Of a DNA stretch of 64,000 nt, positions 57,033 through 64,000 are shown piece after piece (position 1 is the stretch's first letter; every line of letters starts with the position of its first letter). The DNA comes from Enoplolaimus lenunculus (lineage: Eukaryota > Nematoda > Enoplea > Enoplida > Thoracostomopsidae). A program made the translations under genes and the position numbers. Under the pieces are notes generated by a model. That model was given only the letters and a program-made list of their open reading frames with translations, ran no database searches and was not told the DNA's origin. Where the stretch lies: positions 248,001-312,000 of the forward strand of contig JASANG010000244.1 in the NCBI GenBank assembly GCA_030248215.1. Reading direction: 5' to 3'.

Positions 57033-60000
57033 TTATGTTGTGTGTCTTTCAACGCGTGTTAGAAATTTTGTCAAAATTTCGGCCAAATCGAAAATTCGGC
57101 TTGGTTTGAATGGATTCATTAGCAGCATGCCGTCGTTTGATTTGAGCTCGCTTTTGTTACGATCTGTTTCAACGCTATTCGCCTTTGCAACTTTTAACCG
57201 TGTTGTAGCTAATATTTTTGGTTGTTTGGTCGTTGCAGTTGCAAGTTTACCAGATTTTGGTTTACGCTTACTGATCACTATTCGTCCAATATCTTCTATC
57301 ATGCGACTATTGAGTAAAGGGTTCAAGTAATCCCGGTTGCTGGCATGCGTTACAGGAGACCTTTTTGTTCCGTAAGTCGAATGTTTCTGAGCTGCAATGC
57401 GCAAATTATTTGTTAATAGTTTTGAAATGGGAATTACTGTAGAGTTGGCCGGGTCAAATGTTGATGGTTTGAGTCTTTCTGCAAGCAACGAAGCTAACAT
57501 CATTTCTAACTGCTGTTCTGGATCTGTTTGCTTTAACTGTAATTCAGAAGAGTTGTGGTTTAATTTTTTCGACGTTTGGACACTAATAGTTGGTGTTAAT
57601 AAGCGATGCTTATTTGTTTCGTTGAAATGTTTTGAAAAATTGTTTGAGTAGTTTTCGTTGATCGTTGATGTTTTCAAATCGTGAAGCTGTGGTATTTGGG
57701 ATCCAACATTGCTTGTTGTTTTACCAAGAAAGAGGTTGTGTCCAGTTGGTCTTTGTGGCTTCGGTGAAAGCTTCAACCATGACTGATTACTTAGCGGAAA
57801 CAAAGGTTTCATGCTAAGTAGTGGATATATCTTGGGAGCAGTGGGATTTCGCTCAAGAGGATAAACTCTGGACGCGTATGCTTTTGAGTTGCTATGATTG
57901 TTTTTCGGAAAAGATTTTGGCTTCGAAGAAATGCTTGTAGTTGATTTGTCTTCGTTGTTCATTTTTGGTATCTGCTGTATTAACATGTCTTGAAATGAGT
58001 CGACGTGTTGGAGTACAGACGGTAGTGTAGAACTAAATTGTGGATCGAATGCAGACATCGTTGGAAGGTAATCGCTTTTTGAAGACCAAGACAGTAATCT
58101 GTAGTAGGCGGCAATTTCAGGTTTGATTTTGCGTTGTTTTTGAGTTGCGTTTACACTGAAATTTAAAAGGAATCTTTTTGGTGAATGACTGAAGATGTAG
58201 AAATGGTGATTTAGAAATATACTATAAATTATGAACCGCAAAGCTTGTTAATTTGAGAAATTAATGTATTTTGACCAGTGGCTATGCAGTATAACGTAAA
58301 ACACATTTTGTCTAGGATATGTAAAATTTGTCGTATACAGTAGTTATACGTTGACGGTAACAGTAAGACTACTTTGTCTTTGTTTGCAACGGGGCTTTTT
58401 ATTCAGTAACGTTCCTTGAAGGTATTTTTGAATGAATTTTCTTATTTAATCGAATTTCTTGTTATTTAGTTTTACTCAAAGTGCTACCGATTCCCGAAAC
58501 TTGCGTACGTTTGTTACAATCAGCACTGATGTAACCACCTTTTGTAAACTGTCCAACATTTTTACGATATTTCGCACCGTATGTACCCATTTCTCACCTT
58601 TTAGTATCGTTCGCAATTAGTAGTGTTGCAGGACTTGAGGTTGAATATTGCGTTGGAATCCAAAATATCCACGGCGGAATGGGTCCGCTATCGTTGAAAA
58701 GTGGAGTTCGTGTTACAGGTTTAATCGAAAGCTTTTTCGCTGAATCTTTAAGCCGAGTCTTTCGGTACTCCGAGCTGTCGCTTTTGGATTGATATTGTGC
58801 TAGTTCAGTCGATGAATTAATTGCGGAAACGTGGTGCATGTGCAAAAGACTGTTGGTTCTGTTACGTTTGGTGAGTAATGGTCCTAGCTGTGAATTAGCA
58901 ACTTGTCGTATTGGTGACTGGAAATCAGGTTGAAGCGGCGGGGTTCGTATAGCTAAAACAGATTGTCAGTGTAGTTGACTATCGTGCATTTATGCAAATC
59001 AATTTTTAGGAATGCGTTTCACAGTGGAGGACCTAGGAATCTGGATTGGTAAGGATGGCTTGGGAAATGTTTAACGATTGTTGAATAAATACACTGCAAA
59101 AAATGAAGAGTCAAATAGACTCTTTTCAAAATAGGCTTTTTGGGACTACACAAATTGGGTCAAAATTCCACTCTATTAGAGTCACTTTCGACTCATTGAG
59201 TCGCACATTTGACTCTGGCGGAGTCGAATTTGACTCAGATTGTTTAGTTCCGAAAAGCCTATTTCGGAGAGAGTCAATTTGACTTACCATTTTTTGCAGT
59301 GTAGGGTACTGTCTTCAAAATTCAATAATGCATGTGTGTTTGGACCGGGTTACACGCACCTCTGCGCCGGTGGTGGTACACGCCCCTGGTGTTTGATGGA
59401 TCTTAAAATCTATTTAACGCGGAAATGACATACTAAGAAGCTAGATTTACCGAGAGTAAAAAATTTTCCAATATCATCTATCAAGATTCCTATTAATAGT
59501 AATACAAATTATAGTCAGCTTACGCTCGCAGAGACCTGCTCGTGCAATGAAACCAGCGTTACAAGCACAGAATCTTTCGCCATGCCATAGTCCAGTTTGC
59601 GGTTGGCATATACTGAAAGTTTAAAAAATCCATAAGCTAATGTGAACCTCTGATCTGTAACCGGGTAAATATTTGCAATATTTATTGCGGCTTTGGTACA
59701 GGTACCGTACCATGAGTATTACAATACCCTGGAGGTTTGTTTTATTCTTTTATTCTAAGCCCGCTAATGCGTATAGAATTTTCTTGAACCAGTTAGAATC
59801 ATAGGGACACGGTAGTGTCACTATTATATGTTTCTTCCAAAAGTGTTCACGTCTCTCTTATGTTTCTATCAAAAGTCTATTATTTCTACTATTATATATA
59901 CAAACGTATGTCATTCAAGATCATGGTAACCGCTTTTCATTCGCTATATTTAAAGAAAATTTGTCGAAGTATTAAACGTAAACGTTTTCATAAGATCGGA

Positions 60001-63000
60001 ACCGCAAAATTTCGCATTGGTATTTGGATTAAAATCTTGTCGCAAGGTGTTCTACAGAGTCGTATATTGTAACAATCCAATTTCTTATGTGCTACATAAG
60101 TTACCTCAACCATATACGTTAAGCTATTTATTTAACGAAAATACTATTGTTTAGTACGTATATATGCGAAACATGTTGAGTGGACAATTACGAAAAACAT
60201 TGGCTTATATGATTACAAATTAGTAACAACATAGCTAGTTTTGGTGAAGGTACGGTAGATCGACCCCCCTAGAAACTGTAAGAGTATGTGATTTTCCGAC
60301 GTATTTGAGGCAGCTGATTTCAAATCTGTTATTTATATTCTTGTAGGCCCGCTGGTTAAAAAAATATGCGCTTTCAAAGTTTCAGCCCATTTTGTAAACA
60401 AAACACCGGTCAAGTGCACCTGTGGCTGAGTGGTATGATGTTCACATACCACGGCGTTTTTTCAGCTTTTGGGTCGCGGGTTCAAGTCCCACTGGGGGAA
60501 CTAAAAATTGAAATTTTATGTGTATTTTATGTGATTTTCAGACGTATTTGAGGCAGCTGATTTCAAATCTGTTATTTATATCCTTGCAGGTCCGTTGGTT
60601 AAAAAAATATGCGCTTTCAAAATTTCAGCCCATCTTATATGTAGTATATACAATGTAAACAAAAACACCGGTCAAGTGCACCTGTGGCTCAGTGGTATGA
60701 TGTTCACATACCACGGCGTTTTTTCAGCTTTTGGGTCGCGGGTTCAAGTCGTACTGGGGGAACTAAAAATTGAAATTTTATGTGTATTTTTACCAAGGCG
60801 CGTTTTTGAAAACGTAGACGTAACATCAAGCTGTCGAAAACTGTTTGAGAGCGAAGTCGAACGCTAATTTAATGCTGAATCTTTATAATGCAAAACCTTT
60901 CTCTTGATTCAAGTTGTGGTGGTTCAGGCCGGAGTGGCACCCACTGCATCCGCCAGTGGTATGAGATACACTTTTTATTTAATTCGTAGTAGGTGCCTAG
61001 ATTTTACATTCGCGTGGGTTTTTTTCTAAACCTAGATTTACATTTAAGCTCAAAGTTTACGCGTAAAGTACAGATATCAGTTTTGATTTACTGCTCGATG
61101 TATTATTGGTAGCACCAAGTTGAGCACTGAAATGTCCAAAACTCGGTTTAGAATATTTGAAGAAATTTTGACGTGCAAAATTAACACCATTAATTTAATA
61201 AGGTTCCCAAAGCAAGCAGTCTCTTTCAAAAACGTGACGCTCGAACACAGCGGGCTCTCATTATAGTATGAACCGGCCCAGATTTTTCAGGCCCACGCCC
61301 GCCCGCCTTAGTTTTTCGTTTTCGAAAAGAAAACAAGAATAAGTTACAAAGCAAACCTTATAGTTGCGGATTCGCAGTTTTGACTGGGGATGGAATTGCA
61401 TTATTAGAATTTCTTGTACAATTAAGAGGAAACGAACAAAAGTGTGTTTAAAGCAATTTTCCACGTCCGCATGTTGATGCAAATGCGTATTCAGCATCTT
61501 TCACAAAATATTTGTTGCAGCCATACTTTTAAATGCTGCGCATTCCACTTATATATTTTACGCAATTCATGTGTGCAATACAACATTGAAAGTATGGGAA
61601 TCAGTATTCTTCCAAAATACCGATTACAATACCGATACCGATGTATTGGTTCTACACTAGTATGCAGCATAAAATCAGTTTTCACTAGAGCAAGTACTTA
61701 TCAATTGTATTGATTTTCTATTTGAATTCAAACAATTTATATGAATTAAAATATATTAGCATTATAAATTGAGCGAGTTACCTAATAAATAAAAATGAAA
61801 TTAGGAAAGCGCGACTTTTGTGATTGTGAAAATGTAGTTTTTAATTTTCATGGAAATATAGCTTAACAGTTCTAAAACAATTATAACGTGAGTATATATG
61901 ACTTTAAATTTGACTTTTTCGTACTTAAGGTAAATTTACATCAAATTTCTTCCTAAAGCTTAGAAACTAGAATGAAAAGTGCCCCGATGTGGCCATAGAA
62001 AACGATATGTTTCGGTAGTAAGATTTTTAGTTCAATACCGCTAGTATTACAATTTCCATGCATGCGTATAAAGTTTAAAAACTAGATTAATTTGATGCCA
62101 ATCAGCGTCCTCCCGAAACACGACACAACAATACTATAGAATTAATAAAAGTTAAATCATTGAGTTTGATTGACTGCGTAACGGAAACATATCCGCAACT
62201 TTTTCGGAGAAAAGTCACAATAGATAGTAAAGTGTCCCGACGAGGCTATAGAAAACGATAACGCATCAAGTTTTGGAGCTGTATAAATTTTGTACCGTAC
62301 AGTGCCCTCTCCATACTTGGCTAAACGGTACCCAGATTTTAAACTTTTAAAACATTAAAATATTTGAGTGAGTACGTAGCGAAACAATATTTGCAACTTT
62401 GCTGACGAGATCTGCGTTGTATTCCAATGACGGCCAATGTAAAGATCAGGGGCGGAACGTTTTTCTGCGGGACTAGAATGGAATAAGCTTAAGGTTTAGA
62501 TTAATTTTTTGCTTGGCTTAGGCTTAGGATTATGCTCATTCTTACGCTTAGGTTTAGGCTTAGGAATATGCTCATGCTAACGCTTATGCTTAGGATTAGG
62601 AATATGCTTATAATACTGATCCGCTCCTGTTCTTTACATTGAGCCAATTGACGAACAAACACGTTTTTAATATTGGGTCACCAGCATTTTACGCTTAATT
62701 TGTACTTATATACTCTTTTTAAAACCCAAAATTTTTCTGCATATATTCGAAACTTCAGTGTACTAAGTCAAGAAACTAATGTCACGAGTGTGTACTCAAA
62801 TTATTTACATCAACCATAATTCGTCATTTATATTCTAGTATTTATTTCTTGTTTTAATATTTCGAAACAGTGGATCACATGTCTATTTGGCCGCTGTCAG
62901 AGAAAGTTGCGGATATGTTTCCGTTACGCAGTCAATCAAACTCAATGATTTAACTTTTATTAATTCTATAGTATTGTTGTGTCGTGTTTCGGGAGGACGC

Positions 63001-63444
63001 TGATTGGCATCAAATTAATCTAGTTTTTAAACTTTATACGCATGCATGGAAATTGTAATACTAGCGGTATTGAACTAAAAATCTTACTACCGAAACATAT
63101 CGTTTTCTATGGCCACATCGGGGCACTTTTCATTCTAGTATACATATATATTGGCACATTTTGCTGGACTTTTATACTGAATTATTTAAAACACTAAACG
63201 TATCGCTTGTTCTTACACTCTAGTATACTACCACACAATTTTGGCAATAAAAATTTTTAAGTTGCGTAACAACGTTGATTTGAACGGAATTTAACAACAA
63301 CCTATTTCGCGCAGAGCATTGAGTGCTATCGGAGCAGGAGTCACCCAACAAGAAACCTTTATCGTCAGCCAATACCGCGGCAGAAACAGCAAGATGTATG
63401 ATAATTGATAGTTTAGAATAATTTATAATTAATAATAATTGCAT
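57033..63444 (-). CDS. Secreted protein with an EB/EGF-like six-cysteine module and disordered tail
   Basis: Four exons in phase: 63444-63302, 59612-59524, 58952-58598, 58155-57033; 569 residues. Residues 1-26 are signal-peptide-like (LSIIIHLAVSAAVLA). Exons 1 and 2 together build one cysteine module: GDSCSDSTQCSARN, then ICQPQTG, then CACNAGFIARAGLC (Cys 37, 43, 50, 63, 65, 76). The C-x-C-x2-G-F-x6-C ending is typical of EGF or nematode EB modules. That two exons 3.7 kb apart complete one module in phase is the main support. Residues 79-569 are Ser/Asn/Lys/Pro-rich low complexity with no domain I recognise; the C-terminal 370 codons are one open exon. Function is unknown: extracellular matrix, cuticle or adhesion would fit. 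A 42-base in-phase cassette exon may lie at 59401-59360. The start ATG at 63444 is the first one available. Confidence 0.65.
59092..59301. mobile_element. Foldback MITE, TA-flanked copy
   Basis: 210 bases, from CACTGCAAAAAATGAAGAGT to CTTACCATTTTTTGCAGTG, flanked by TA on both sides (59090-59091, 59302-59303). The interior is GAGTC/GACTC repeats as in the copies at 30988 and 34079. Located in intron 2 of the EB-module gene. Confidence 0.85.
60293..60790 (+). mobile_element. tRNA-related SINE, two tandem copies
   Basis: Two units with starts about 243 bases apart. Each has AGGCAGCTGATTTCAAATCT, then ATATGCGCTTTCAAA, then a tRNA-like body and GGGGGAACTAAAAATTGAAA. The body has an A box (TGGCTGAGTGG at about 60423, TGGCTCAGTGG at about 60685) and a B box (GGTTCAAGTCC, GGTTCAAGTCG) at RNA polymerase III spacing. 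No 7-base acceptor stem forms, so this is a tRNA-derived SINE rather than a tRNA gene. GTGGTATG-loop-CATACCAC is a perfect 8-base hairpin in both copies. The second unit has a 19-base insertion. Confidence 0.7.
61966..62202 (+). repeat. Left arm of a perfect 237-base inverted repeat
   Basis: ACTAGAATGAAAAGTGCCCC through ATATCCGCAACTTT, whose exact reverse complement lies at 62903-63139 with no difference I could find. A diverged direct copy of the arm follows at about 62210-62400 (GTGTCCCGACGAGGCTATAG ... GCGAAACAATATTTGCAACT). Confidence 0.9.
62432..62644 (+). mobile_element. TTAGGC-bearing hAT-like MITE, well preserved
   Basis: About 213 bases inside the spacer of the inverted repeat. Ends GGCCAATGTAAAGATCAGGG and CCTGTTCTTTACATTGAGC are inverted repeats. 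TTAGGCTTAGG hexamers fill the middle. Flanks CCAATGAC and CAATTGAC match at six of eight positions. Confidence 0.75.
62903..63139 (-). repeat. Right arm of the 237-base inverted repeat
   Basis: Exact reverse complement of 61966-62202, separated from it by a 700-base spacer that carries a MITE. Perfect arms mean recent formation, gene conversion between arms or an assembly fold-back. Confidence 0.9.
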
Positions 63445-64000
63445 AGCTATCAATATTGCATAGTTGCATTATTGCAATAATTCAAGTCTAAAACAATCAA
63501 ACTGGTATTCCAATTAAGGCATTCTCTGGTTCGCAGTGGCTACAAACCCGCAGATCGCTGGTTTTTTCAAATTGACAAGGGTTTGTAAGAAAATAAGAGT
63601 TTGGAGAACCTGGGGTCGAATGTCACTTGCGCTTTTACGTTACTTCATACAGTGAAATATTCAATTGCTAATATTTTTTCTGGCGCTATGAAGAATCACA
63701 CAGTGGTACAGGTTCGAATTTTATTACTTGTTTATATACTTTCTACCACAAAAGTTCCCTCCTTATTTATGGAGTAGTGTGGTATGGGTACTTTTTACTT
63801 TCCAATGACGAGGCTGCCGCCCACGAAGGCCCTCCCGTGTACTTTTTTCAAGGGATGCTAAACAGCCTGCGAGGTTGTCACCCTGCAAACACAACAGTAA
63901 GGAGCGGATTTTCACAACAGCTAAAATTTCGAATGAACTACTTTAGATACTGAGCTTAAATCTATAGGATCAGAACCGCTCAATGCGAGGGAGGAGCTTG
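63445..64000. other. Presumed 5' flank of the EB-module gene
   Basis: No coding feature supported. AT-rich near the start codon (AATTTATAATTAATAATAAT), GC-richer toward the window edge. The promoter cannot be placed. Confidence 0.3.

Noticed and set aside
57022-57651. Plus-strand frames of 84-102 codons
   Set aside because: Antisense to the large last exon of the EB-module gene.
60416-60760. tRNA genes
   Set aside because: A and B boxes are present but no 7-base acceptor stem or anticodon arm forms; a tRNA-derived SINE explains them better.

Overview
This window looks like a repeat-rich, AT-rich nematode chromosome segment. Three things point to a nematode: the telomere-type hexamer TTAGGC recurs inside a dispersed transposon family, acceptor-like splice sites sit 1-6 bases upstream of some start codons (the usual layout of spliced-leader addition), and the gene set is animal. 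An enoplean (clade I, mermithid-like) nematode is a guess, not a demonstrated assignment. Genes are split into many short exons by introns of about 120 to 3700 bases, so most were found by joining phase-compatible exons to family motifs rather than as long open frames.

Layout. 1-2404 (minus): the 5' exons of a sarcosine-oxidase-like flavoenzyme that runs off the left edge. 2405-17430: no gene I can name, only repeats (a 24-base minisatellite, several TTAGGC transposon copies, GC-rich and direct repeats) and a few unidentified coding-like stretches. 17431-20351 (plus): a five-exon TIMP-like secreted metalloproteinase inhibitor, followed by CAA/CAG microsatellites. 21935-23053 (minus): a two-exon secreted precursor ending in a dibasic site and an amidated ...AMRY peptide, probably a neuropeptide. 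23466-24979 (minus): coding-like exons of an unidentified gene. 25-33 kb: mostly small DNA transposons and decayed repeats. 33369-35262 (minus): a three-exon MBLAC2-like metallo-beta-lactamase-fold hydrolase. 37839-48719 (plus): a complete 14-exon calcineurin A gene, whose introns carry hAT-like MITEs, a LINE tail and a GC-rich transposon remnant. 48772-49475 (plus): a possible small membrane-protein gene starting 53 bases after the calcineurin stop. 49.5-57 kb: gene-poor, with tandem duplications and MITEs. 57033-63444 (minus): a four-exon secreted protein with a six-cysteine EB/EGF-like module and a long low-complexity tail. Its 3.7 kb first intron holds a duplicated tRNA-like SINE and a perfect 237-base inverted repeat.

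The genes do not form a pathway. They are ordinary animal genes: peroxisomal or mitochondrial amine oxidation, extracellular protease control, peptide signalling, acyl-thioester or metabolite hydrolysis and calcium signalling. At least five small DNA transposon families are scattered through introns and spacers, several with intact target-site duplications and one insertion nested in another. I saw no CRISPR, no rRNA, no canonical tRNA and no recognisable retroviral or Polinton genes.
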